From assembly GCF_946478955.1 (NCBI RefSeq), contig NZ_CAMLDL010000018.1:1-43077 (forward strand): 43,077 nucleotides of DNA, read 5' to 3'. The stretch is from an uncultured Sphingomonas sp. (GTDB taxonomy: Bacteria > Pseudomonadota > Alphaproteobacteria > Sphingomonadales > Sphingomonadaceae). Under the pieces are notes generated by a model. That model made no database searches, was not told the origin of the DNA, and saw nothing but the letters and a program-made list of their open reading frames with translations. Positions 21,492 to 28,449 of this stretch are shown here, one piece after another (the first letter of the stretch is position 1; each line of letters opens with the position of its first letter). The position numbers and the translations under genes were made by a program.

Positions 21492-22319
21492 ATGCGTCCG
21501 AATTTGTTGATAAATGTCGATGAAGCAGGTGATCCCGGCGTAAAAGACGGACTAAAGTATCTTGGAAAAAGGCATGAGTGGCTTTGCTTCGGAGCCATTG
21601 CGATGCGGTCCTCTCTTGAACCTGAACTGGATTACTGGATTCAAGATTTAAGACTCGCTGCCAATTCAAAACAGACAAACATTCTTCATTACGCCAACCT
21701 CACTAAGGAGCGAAGATCGGACGTTGCGGCCCGAATGGCAACGAAGCCTTGCAGAGGATTTGTCCTTGCGTCACATAAGTCCAACCTACGCGAGTATATC
21801 AACCCTCGTATTGGATCATTCGACGCCAACAAATTTTACAACTGGTGTTTTAGGCTTTTGCTGGAGAGGGTAACCTCGTGGGCAGAGCAATGGCAAAAAG
21901 CAAATCTTGGGCGTGTGGAGCCGATCGAACTCATTTTGGAACGCCGCGGAGGCCATAACTACGACCATCTTTTTGCGTACGTCGACCGGCTCCGAATGCA
22001 GGTTGAATCTAATACGTTGGTGTTGAAAGGTCCCGGCCTAAATCCAACGCTACTTGATCGGACTTATTGGCGCATAGAACCGAAGACAGAATCACAGGGA
22101 CTGCAATTAGCAGACACGTTAGCTAGTGCGTTTTATCAGGCGGCAAATCCTTTCTCGCCTTCGTTTGATCTAGAGCCTGCAAAGGCGTTGGCCCCCATAA
22201 TTGCCAAAGCGAACGGCACCGCTGCAGGGTTCGGAGTGACACTATTCCCGCTTCCCCACCAAGCGGAGATTCCAATCAATTCTCGGGCAATTTTCAGCCA
22301 CTTTGGATACGGATTCTAA
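21492..22319 (+). CDS. DUF3800 domain protein (RNase H-like fold), low GC
   Basis: 275 residues. The opening INVDEAGDPG matches the DUF3800 acidic motif (Asp-Glu-Ala/Ser-Gly), and the end QGLQLADTLASAFY matches the family's C-terminal LAD motif; both contribute acidic residues expected of an RNase H-like metal site. The surrounding sequence is markedly AT-richer than its neighbours (28 G+C of 60 at 21481-21540) and uses AT-ending codons. DUF3800 genes are often sporadic and linked with mobile or defence regions, but no integrase or toxin-antitoxin partner is adjacent. Likely horizontally acquired; function unproven. Confidence 0.78.
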   Translation: MRPNLLINVDEAGDPGVKDGLKYLGKRHEWLCFGAIAMRSSLEPELDYWIQDLRLAANSKQTNILHYANLTKERRSDVAARMATKPCRGFVLASHKSNLREYINPRIGSFDANKFYNWCFRLLLERVTSWAEQWQKANLGRVEPIELILERRGGHNYDHLFAYVDRLRMQVESNTLVLKGPGLNPTLLDRTYWRIEPKTESQGLQLADTLASAFYQAANPFSPSFDLEPAKALAPIIAKANGTAAGFGVTLFPLPHQAEIPINSRAIFSHFGYGF

Positions 22320-22466
22320 GATTGCATTCTGAACTCGATGTCCGTCTATCGCAAACCGCCACATCCGCTCGCTCTCACCATCCTGGCGAATGGTTGCCGC
22401 TCTCTTCGTGACGTCGGTCGTGTCGGCCCTTCGCTAGGCTCAGGGCCGCACGCCGTCCGGCATTCG

Positions 22467-22495
22467 TTGGCTCTACGCCCAAGGTCGGGTATGCT
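22467..22495 (+). promoter_or_regulatory. Candidate dodecin promoter (TTGGCT-N17-TATGCT)
   Basis: TTGGCT (22467-22472) and TATGCT (22490-22495) are 17 bases apart and end 33 bases before the dodecin ATG; a GGAG element lies between. Each hexamer matches 4 of 6 consensus positions. The rest of the 209-base gap upstream shows only a 6-bp inverted repeat, GGCCCT...AGGGCC (about 22424-22447), and no gene. Confidence 0.35.
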
Positions 22496-22528
22496 GTCGC
22501 ATCCCCTTCCCTTGGAGCTCGGCAACTC

Positions 22529-22738
22529 ATGTCTGACCACGTCTATAAAATCATCGAACTCGTCGGCTCCTCGCCTACCGGCATTGAGGACGCCATTCAG
22601 AACGCCATCGCGCGGGCTTCTTCGTCGGTGGACAATATCCGCTGGTTTGAAGTGACCGACACGCGCGGGCATGTCGAAAATGGCGAAGTGTCGCATTATC
22701 AGGTGACGATTAAGGTGGGCTTCACCGTCAAGGACTGA
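22529..22738 (+). CDS. Dodecin flavin-binding protein
   Basis: 69 residues, the standard dodecin length. The sequence [24 protein letters not shown], then [36 protein letters not shown] has the expected strand-helix-strand-strand plan, with Trp39 as the flavin-stacking residue and the conserved Gln in YQVTIKVGF. Dodecins assemble into hollow dodecamers that buffer FMN, riboflavin or CoA in the cytoplasm. A GGAG element is 11 bases before the ATG. It is a single-gene unit; neighbours give no extra clue. Confidence 0.93.
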   Translation: MSDHVYKIIELVGSSPTGIEDAIQNAIARASSSVDNIRWFEVTDTRGHVENGEVSHYQVTIKVGFTVKD

Positions 22739-22779
22739 TTGGGCTAAGGGCACCATCAGCTCGCCAAGGATTCGTCCCG

Positions 22780-23523
22780 CTGTTCGTCCCTGCCCCCCAT
22801 ACGCGTTACGGAAATCGTCCCCCGCTGCGACGCCGAATCGGCGCGCTCGGCCTTGCGCTGATCATCGAGATATTGATGATCCTCGCGTTTGTCGGCCTCA
22901 ACTATCGACCGGCGCCCGACGAATTTCAGGGCGGCAAGGCGATGTCGACCTTCGATGTGTCGGAAACATCGGAACAGGCCGATAGTGCCGACGATGCCAA
23001 ATCGCCCGCGCCTGCCCGGCCAACACCGCCGCGGCCCGTTCCCAAAATCATCCTCAAAAAAGTGCCAGTGCCGGAGCGGACCGTCGATCTGCCGATCATC
23101 CCGATGGACAAGAAGACGCTCGACCTCGCCGATATCGGCAAGCTCGGTTCCAATGCGTCCGACTATAAGCTGAAGCAGGGCGGAGCGGCCGCGGGTGATA
23201 GTGAGCGTGTCGGGACCGCCCCCAATGGCGAGCCGCTGTACGCCGCCGAATGGTACCGTAAGCCAACCAATCAGGAATTGTCGGCCTATCTTCCCAAAAA
23301 TATGCCGGAAGAAGGCGGCGCTGGCCTGATCGCATGCCGCACGGCCGACCAATACCGGGTAGAGGATTGCGTCGAGCTTGGCAGCTATCCCGCCGGCTCC
23401 CACCTTGGCGGCGCTGTTCGCCAAGCCGCCTGGCAGTTCAAAGTGCGCCCGCCGCGCGTTGGCGGCAAACCGTTGCTGGGCACATGGGTCCGGATACGCA
23501 TCGATTACTTGCCACCGAAATAA
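22780..23523 (+). CDS. Single-pass envelope protein with Pro-rich linker (TonB-like layout), start uncertain
   Basis: Layout: basic N-terminus (RYGNRPPLRRR), a membrane helix IGALGLALIIEILMILAFVGLNYRP, an acidic/Pro-rich linker with PAPARPTPPRPVPK, and a C-terminal domain (GEPLYAAEWYRKPTNQELSAYLPK through WQFKVRPPRVGGKPLLGTWVRIRIDYLPP). This resembles TonB-type energy transducers or a sphingomonad-specific envelope family. No ATG, GTG or TTG precedes the helix in frame after the stop at 22711; the first ones (TTG 22873, ATG 22876) fall inside the helix. The CTG at 22780 has AAGGA 9 bases upstream and gives a full N-terminus, so it is used here provisionally. Confidence 0.62.
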   Translation: MFVPAPHTRYGNRPPLRRRIGALGLALIIEILMILAFVGLNYRPAPDEFQGGKAMSTFDVSETSEQADSADDAKSPAPARPTPPRPVPKIILKKVPVPERTVDLPIIPMDKKTLDLADIGKLGSNASDYKLKQGGAAAGDSERVGTAPNGEPLYAAEWYRKPTNQELSAYLPKNMPEEGGAGLIACRTADQYRVEDCVELGSYPAGSHLGGAVRQAAWQFKVRPPRVGGKPLLGTWVRIRIDYLPPK

Positions 23524-23534
23524 TTGGTGGTGGC

Positions 23535-23572
23535 GTGGGAATTCCCACCACAGATCGGTGAAATTCCCACCA
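23535..23572. promoter_or_regulatory. Tandem dyads, candidate enhancer-binding sites for the sigma-54 promoter
   Basis: A perfect 14-base palindrome GTGGGAATTCCCAC (23535-23548) is followed by a related site GGTG-N7-CACC; AATTCCCACCA occurs in both (23540-23550 and 23562-23572), 22 bases apart, about two helical turns. They lie roughly 90-125 bases before the predicted transcription start, where bacterial enhancer-binding proteins such as PspF usually bind. Confidence 0.5.
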
Positions 23573-23637
23573 ACCTAACGATGGCAGCGCCGGTGAGACG
23601 GGAGCTATCTCTTTGGTTTTACTCATTTTCAGACAAT

Positions 23638-23653
23638 TGGCATGAGGGTTGCA
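23638..23653 (+). promoter_or_regulatory. Consensus sigma-54 (RpoN) promoter for the PspC-domain gene
   Basis: TGGCATG-N4-TTGCA (23638-23653) fits the RpoN consensus TGGCAYR-N4-TTGCW at every position, with GG at 23639-23640 and GC at 23651-23652 separated by exactly 10 bases. The predicted start is near 23664, giving a 24-base leader with a CAGGAG ribosome site before the ATG at 23688. Psp genes are classic RpoN/PspF targets. Confidence 0.72.
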
Positions 23654-23687
23654 ATGTCATCGGGCAACACCAACAGGAGTTTTCAAG

Positions 23688-23972
23688 ATGACCGCCAAGA
23701 CCACCCCCCTTCCGCTGCGCAATGACACGATCCTGGGTGTGTGCGAAGCGATTGGCACCGACTTCGGCTTTCATCCCAACTGGCTGCGCGTCGCGCTCGC
23801 TGGCGTTCTGTTCTTCTCGCCGCTTGCCGCATTCAGCCTGTATTTCGGCCTTGGCATTGTTGTCGCGGCGTCGCGCTGGTTCGCCCCGGACAAGACGGTC
23901 GATGCCGGTTCTGCGATCGTTGAGTCCACCGCGAAAATAGTGTCGGACGAGCAGTTACCACTCGCCGCCTGA
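23688..23972 (+). CDS. PspC-domain membrane protein
   Basis: 94 residues from the ATG at 23688; a frame extension of 13 codons is possible but overlaps the predicted transcription start, and CAGGAG is correctly spaced for this ATG. The PspC pattern is clear: LRNDTILGVCEAIGTDFGFHPNWLRVALAGVLFF, with a hydrophobic hairpin (about 35-65) and a short charged tail. PspC proteins sense or transmit inner-membrane stress. No pspA or pspF is adjacent, so this is a stand-alone unit. It has its own sigma-54 promoter and a strong terminator. Confidence 0.85.
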   Translation: MTAKTTPLPLRNDTILGVCEAIGTDFGFHPNWLRVALAGVLFFSPLAAFSLYFGLGIVVAASRWFAPDKTVDAGSAIVESTAKIVSDEQLPLAA

Positions 23973-23998
23973 TTCCCCTTTTACCGGTTGAGCCGGGT

Positions 23999-24038
23999 GG
24001 CCGCGTCAGCATTACCCGCTGGCGCGGCCATATTTTTC
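23999..24038 (+). terminator. Rho-independent terminator of the PspC-domain gene
   Basis: A 12-bp stem (GGCCGCGTCAGC at 23999-24010 with 24018-24029, one G-T pair) encloses a 7-base loop and is followed by ATATTTTTCC. It starts 26 bases after the PspC-gene stop. Confidence 0.85.
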
Positions 24039-24078
24039 CACAGTTTTTTTGATCACCGCATCGCCGCTGCCCCGATAT

Positions 24079-24107
24079 GAGCCAGAATGTCCCGTTTCGA
24101 GCCAGAA
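24079..24107. repeat. Direct repeat GAGCCAGAA, 20-base period, possible operator
   Basis: GAGCCAGAA occurs at 24079-24087 and 24099-24107, exactly two helical turns apart, in the 260-base gap before the unknown gene at 24233. Such phasing suggests binding of a regulator to one face of the helix. No known motif recognised. Confidence 0.35.
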
Positions 24108-24192
24108 ATTAACCCGGCTAACCAAAGTATGAAGCGTCCCTAAACCGCCTCTTTACCCCCGCTGCGTAGAAACAGCGACTGAGTTCAGTAAC

Positions 24193-24213
24193 GACGTTCA
24201 ATGTTGGAACGTC
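24193..24213. promoter_or_regulatory. 21-base dyad GACGTTC-N7-GAACGTC before gene at 24233
   Basis: Seven perfectly paired bases flank a 7-base centre, ending just before the AGGAGG ribosome site (24216-24221). It could be an operator, or an mRNA hairpin hiding nothing but the leader. The alphaproteobacterial LexA box is a direct GTTC repeat, so this inverted form does not fit LexA. Confidence 0.4.
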
Positions 24214-24232
24214 ACAGGAGGCATGTGAGGAC

Positions 24233-24904
24233 ATGGCGATGGTCAAGGCAGTCGGCCAAGAGGCGCCCAGCCCGGCACAAATGCAGGTCGAGCGGGTCGA
24301 AACCCAAGGGTCGGCGAGCCACCCACACAGCAAATATCTGCTAAATGTGATTGGCGGCGACAGCGCGCGCGATCTGGCCGATGCCGTTCACCTGTTTTGC
24401 TCACTTTACGGCCGCTATCCTGGCCTGATCGAACTGGCGCTAACCAACTGTCCGGAAGGTCCGGTACGGCAATGGCTGATCGACGCATCGGACGCCTATG
24501 AGCGGGAGCGGTTGTTCCTGGTCCGTCTGACGGCGGCGGTCGGGCCGCTTCCGTCAACGCCGGGCGCCGCCGAAACGGAAGCGGTACTTGTTGGCCAGCG
24601 ACATGCAATCGAAACGCTGGCCAAATCGGAACGTCGGGGCTGTGCATTGGGCGCGGCAACCGCATTGATGGCGGATTGGCCGGCCGTGCGGGCAATTTTT
24701 GACCGTGCTGCGGAGCGCATGGGACTGACGCCTCCTACGGTGGAGCTACCGGACGAAACGTCGATCGTCACAATCATCAACCGGGGCTGCGAGGGCATGG
24801 CTTCGGAACGGGCACTCGGGTTTGGCGGCGAGCAGCTCCTGCTCCAAAACCGTGGCCTGCTCGACCTTCTCGAAGCCCGGATGCACGCCCGCGCCGACTG
24901 CTAG
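24233..24904 (+). CDS. Hypothetical helical protein
   Basis: 223 residues, no signal peptide or membrane segment. After a disordered Gln/Ser-rich N-terminus (1-35) the sequence reads as a bundle of helices (SARDLADAVHLFCSLYGRYPG, VRQWLIDASDAYERERLFLVRL, ETEAVLVGQRHAIETLA, GAATALMADWPAVRAIFDRAAERMG). The helix spacing recalls heme-oxygenase-like or ferritin-like folds, but no metal ligands stand out and I do not recognise the family. ATGs at 24233 and 24239 are both possible; GAGG at 24227-24230 favours the second. Direct repeats and a 21-base dyad upstream suggest it is regulated on its own. Confidence 0.75.
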   Translation: MAMVKAVGQEAPSPAQMQVERVETQGSASHPHSKYLLNVIGGDSARDLADAVHLFCSLYGRYPGLIELALTNCPEGPVRQWLIDASDAYERERLFLVRLTAAVGPLPSTPGAAETEAVLVGQRHAIETLAKSERRGCALGAATALMADWPAVRAIFDRAAERMGLTPPTVELPDETSIVTIINRGCEGMASERALGFGGEQLLLQNRGLLDLLEARMHARADC

Positions 24905-24944
24905 AAAGCTTGCACCGAGCCGCCGCGCTGGGTAGCGGCTGTGC

Positions 24945-25787
24945 ATGCGTTTTGAAGGCACCCAATCCTATGTCGCGACCGACGATCTGAAAGTCGCGGT
25001 CAACGCAGCGGTCACGCTGCGCCGCCCCTTGCTGGTGAAGGGCGAACCTGGCACCGGCAAGACCGTGCTGGCCCATGAAATCGCCGACGCGCTGGGTGCC
25101 CCGTTGATCGAATGGCACGTCAAGTCGACGACCCGTGCGGTCCAGGGCTTGTACGAATATGATGCGGTTGCCCGTCTTCGCGACGGCCAACTGGGCGACG
25201 AGCGCGTTCACGACATTTCCAACTACATTCGCAAGGGCAAATTGTGGGAGGCATTTACCTCACCCAAACTGCCCGTCCTGCTGATCGACGAAATCGACAA
25301 GGCCGATATCGAATTCCCGAACGACCTTCTCCAGGAGCTCGATCGTATGGAATTCCATGTCTATGAAACCGGCGAGACGGTGAAAGCGGCGGAACGCCCC
25401 ATCGTCGTCATCACCTCAAACAATGAGAAGGAACTGCCCGACGCCTTCCTGCGGCGGTGCTTCTTTCATTATATCCGCTTTCCCGATGACGAGACGATGA
25501 AAGCCATCATCGACGTGCATTTTCCCGGGATCCAAAAGGTGCTCGTCAGCCGCGCGCTCGAAATGTTTTATCAGATTCGTGATGTTCCGGGGCTGAAGAA
25601 GAAGCCTTCGACCAGTGAGCTTCTCGACTGGCTGAAGCTGCTCCTCAACGAAGACATGCCGCTGGAGGTGCTTCAGAACCGCGACCCGACCAAGGCGATC
25701 CCTCCCCTCCATGGCGCCCTGCTCAAGAATGAACAGGACGTAATGCTGTTCGAACGGCTGGCCTTTATGGCGCGTCGGCAGAGCTGA
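24945..25787 (+). CDS. MoxR-family AAA+ ATPase
   Basis: 280 residues. Walker A is GEPGTGKT (33-40), Walker B is VLLIDEIDKA (111-120), and sensor-1/arginine-finger elements follow (VITSNNEKELPDAFLRRC, about 155-172). The C-terminal lid helices contain ALEMFYQIRDVPGLKKKPSTSELLDWLK. MoxR ATPases act as chaperones with VWA-domain partners to load metals or mature enzyme complexes; the matching CoxE-like VWA gene lies at 28450, about 2.7 kb away with two other genes between. Its stop is 1 base before the next ATG, so it is co-transcribed with the lyase gene. Confidence 0.93.
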   Translation: MRFEGTQSYVATDDLKVAVNAAVTLRRPLLVKGEPGTGKTVLAHEIADALGAPLIEWHVKSTTRAVQGLYEYDAVARLRDGQLGDERVHDISNYIRKGKLWEAFTSPKLPVLLIDEIDKADIEFPNDLLQELDRMEFHVYETGETVKAAERPIVVITSNNEKELPDAFLRRCFFHYIRFPDDETMKAIIDVHFPGIQKVLVSRALEMFYQIRDVPGLKKKPSTSELLDWLKLLLNEDMPLEVLQNRDPTKAIPPLHGALLKNEQDVMLFERLAFMARRQS

Positions 25788-25788
25788 A

Positions 25789-26958
25789 ATGACCCAAGGC
25801 GAATCTCACCGCGCCCTCGCGACGCGCCTCGTTCATGCGAAAAAGGATGAAGGGGCCGGGTTTCAATCGCTGGCCATGCCGACCTACCGCGGCTCGACCA
25901 CATTATTTGCCTCGGTCAAGGAATTGGAAACGCCGCAGCCGGGCCAATATCGCTACGGCCTGTCGGGCACGCCGACGACACGCGAGCTCGCGGCCAGATT
26001 GGCCGAAATTGAGGGGGCAAGCGACGTCATTCTGACCCCCAGCGGCCTCGCCGCGATCAGCCTGACCCTTCTCGCCTTCGCCAAGGCGGGAAGTCATATG
26101 TTGTTTCCCGCCAGTTCATATGGCCCAACGCTGGCTGTTGCCGAGGGGAAACTGCAGGAATTGGGCGTTGATATCGAGATTTATGATCCGATGATCGGCG
26201 GCGATATTACTGGCCTGATACGCGACAGCACCGTGCTCATTTGGACCGAAAGTCCCGGCTCAATCACCATGGAGGTGCAGGACATCCCGGCGATTGCCGC
26301 GGCCGCGCATGCCCGTGACGTTCCGGTGGCGATCGACAATACCTATGGCGCGGGCGTGCTGTTCGATGCCTTCGGTGCCGGCGTCGATATCTCGGTTCAG
26401 GCGTTGACCAAATATCAGGGCGGACACAGCGACGTGCTGATGGGTTCGGTCGCGAGCCGGGATCCGGCGGTTGGTGCAAAGCTTGCGCGCGCCAACTACT
26501 TGCTGGGCATGGGCGTGTCGCCCGATGATTGCGCGCTGGTGCTGCGCGGCCTCAAAACGTTTGCCCTGCGGTTGCACCACATGGGCGAAAGCGCGCTCAC
26601 TGTCGCGAAATGGCTGCGGCAGCGCCCGGAAGTGACCGCTGTGCTGCACCCTGCCCTGTCCGACTGCGCCGGTCATGATATTTGGGAACGCGACTGGACA
26701 GGGTCGGCCAGTATCTTTTCAATCATATTGGGACGTTGGACCCGCGATCAGGTGGTGCGCTTCATTGAGGCGCTGACCCTATTCCCAATCGGCTTTAGCT
26801 GGGGCGGCGCGCATAGCCTTTGCTGCACCTACAAGGATCTGGAACGTCCCACCGCCGAAACCGGACCGCTACTCGTCCGCCTTAACATCGGGCTGGAAGA
26901 TCCGGCTGACCTGATCGCTGATCTGGAACAGGCACTGGATCAAGCCACGTCGCGGTAA
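25789..26958 (+). CDS. metC: Cystathionine beta-lyase-like PLP enzyme
   Basis: 389 residues of the Cys/Met-metabolism PLP family (aspartate aminotransferase fold I). PLP features: TPSGLAAIS phosphate-binding region, [11 protein letters not shown] with the pyridine-N Asp, and Lys208 in [17 protein letters not shown] forming the Schiff base. GWxxGAHSL-type substrate loop appears as [11 protein letters not shown]. The most likely reaction is cleavage of cystathionine to homocysteine, pyruvate and ammonia; other family members (methionine gamma-lyase, cystathionine gamma-synthase) cannot be fully excluded. It overlaps the convergent chemoreceptor gene by 19 bases. Confidence 0.88.
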   Translation: MTQGESHRALATRLVHAKKDEGAGFQSLAMPTYRGSTTLFASVKELETPQPGQYRYGLSGTPTTRELAARLAEIEGASDVILTPSGLAAISLTLLAFAKAGSHMLFPASSYGPTLAVAEGKLQELGVDIEIYDPMIGGDITGLIRDSTVLIWTESPGSITMEVQDIPAIAAAAHARDVPVAIDNTYGAGVLFDAFGAGVDISVQALTKYQGGHSDVLMGSVASRDPAVGAKLARANYLLGMGVSPDDCALVLRGLKTFALRLHHMGESALTVAKWLRQRPEVTAVLHPALSDCAGHDIWERDWTGSASIFSIILGRWTRDQVVRFIEALTLFPIGFSWGGAHSLCCTYKDLERPTAETGPLLVRLNIGLEDPADLIADLEQALDQATSR

Positions 26959-28337
26959 GCAAGCTCCAGGTTGCCCCACCGGCGTCCCTTGATGACCAGC
27001 GGCACATATACGTTCTTTACGGCAATCGATTCATCACCCCGCTGCATGGCGTACGTCATAAGTGTCGGCGTATCGGCCGAAAGGGCGTAGCGGGTCTGGT
27101 CATCCATTAGCATCCGGCGATTGCGGCAATGGCCGTCGTTCCACACCGGATCATCGCCTTGCGGCAGCGAACGCGCCGACAAATGGGTCGGCAGATGTCC
27201 GTTAACATCGCCAATGGTCGTGCCGATGATACGATTGTCCTGCACCACGGCCGTGTCGATCAACGACTGGATATTGGCATCGGCAAAGTCGCAGAAATCC
27301 GTGTCATACTGCTTCGGATTGCTGCCCGGTCGTTCCCGATAATTGCGGTCAAATACCTGATCGATGGTGATCTGGCCGCGGTCGATCGCACCTTCCACAA
27401 TGTCCCGAATTCGCTGCATCAGGTCATGCGCCTTGAGGATCATCGGTGTATCATCAATTTCCGCGCCGCTGTTGGCCAAGGTGTTGAGCATCATGTTGCT
27501 CATCATTTCCAGCTGGCCAAGGCGTTTCTGCGTGTTCACCAGCTGACCACCATTATCGCGGGCATCGCCCGCGAATTCGCTGAGCGACGCCTTCACCCGG
27601 TCAACACTGGTTTGAATGAGGCTGGTCGAATGGGCAATGCCTTCGCTCTGGCGATCGACCATGCCGACTAGGTCGGTCACTTCACGAACCGTGTCGCTGA
27701 TTTGGGTAAAGCCGGCCTGCGCCGCACGGCTGCGCTCGACGCCCGTTTTGATTTCTGACGTCACGGCGCCCGCTTCACGGGTCAATTCGCCAATGGTTTC
27801 GGCGATCTGACTGGTTGCGGTACGTGTATCATGAGCAAGCTTTTTCACTTCGGCGGCCACGACCGCAAAGCTGCGACCTGCTTCCCCGGCCCTTGCCGCC
27901 TCAATGGTGGCGTTGAGCGCCAGCATATTGGTCTTACGGGCGATGGTTTCGATGGTCGACGACACGTTCTGGACCTGGTTCATTGCCGTGGCAAAGCCCG
28001 CCATTCGTTCTCCCAGGTTGACGATCAGCTCAGTCAATCCCTTGAACCCGCTAATTGTCCCCTCAATCGCCTCGCGACCGGATTCCAGCTTCGACTTGGC
28101 TTGCTCCGCAAGCAGCCGCGCCTCATCCGTCGAATCGCTGACACGGGCCTGATCGGTCAGCAGGCGGTTGGTAACGTCCTCCAACCCGTCCAGCATCTTG
28201 AGATGATCGGAAATGCGCGAGGCCACATTTTGAACGTAACCGGCCACATCGCTGCATTCGATCGACAGCGACCCACAATCGCGCGCCACGGCGCGAATCG
28301 CATTTTCGGTAACTTCTTCAATGCCAAGCGTGGCCAT
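26940..28337 (-). CDS. Soluble methyl-accepting chemotaxis-type receptor with C-terminal sensor module
   Basis: 465 residues from ATG at 28337 (a TTG four codons upstream is open but worse placed). No membrane segment is present. The signalling coiled coil spans about 40-300 with the conserved hairpin [37 protein letters not shown]. After it comes a cysteine-containing globular C-terminus ending [24 protein letters not shown], the GRxWGxLxLaY ending seen in a known group of MCPs with C-terminal Cache/PAS-like sensing regions. It may control motility or a chemosensory-like pathway from the cytoplasm; no che genes are in the window. Confidence 0.87.
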   Translation of the reverse strand: MATLGIEEVTENAIRAVARDCGSLSIECSDVAGYVQNVASRISDHLKMLDGLEDVTNRLLTDQARVSDSTDEARLLAEQAKSKLESGREAIEGTISGFKGLTELIVNLGERMAGFATAMNQVQNVSSTIETIARKTNMLALNATIEAARAGEAGRSFAVVAAEVKKLAHDTRTATSQIAETIGELTREAGAVTSEIKTGVERSRAAQAGFTQISDTVREVTDLVGMVDRQSEGIAHSTSLIQTSVDRVKASLSEFAGDARDNGGQLVNTQKRLGQLEMMSNMMLNTLANSGAEIDDTPMILKAHDLMQRIRDIVEGAIDRGQITIDQVFDRNYRERPGSNPKQYDTDFCDFADANIQSLIDTAVVQDNRIIGTTIGDVNGHLPTHLSARSLPQGDDPVWNDGHCRNRRMLMDDQTRYALSADTPTLMTYAMQRGDESIAVKNVYVPLVIKGRRWGNLELAYRDVA

Positions 28338-28449
28338 GCGCGTACCCAACCCCGTTGTGTGTGGGCAAAGGATTAGGCGACAGATGCTAAAGGGAGGTTA
28401 ACCACGCCGACTGGTAGCCCGCGGCCGCGACCACTGATACAGGGCGGGG

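Noticed and set aside
22338..22528. Small plus-strand open frame upstream of dodecin
   Set aside because: Pro/Leu/Arg-rich composition typical of chance frames, overlaps the dodecin promoter and start, no ribosome site.
24105..24122. TTAACCCGGCTAACC as a CtrA site
   Set aside because: The spacing between the TTAA and TAAC halves is 6, not the TTAA-N7-TTAA of CtrA, and the second half is incomplete.
24193..24213. LexA box
   Set aside because: Alphaproteobacterial LexA binds a direct GTTC-N7-GTTC; this is GTTC-N7-GAAC inverted.
24206..24232. GGAAC before the gene at 24233 as an EcfG promoter
   Set aside because: No GTT element occurs 16-17 bases downstream; the GGAAC is part of a dyad.
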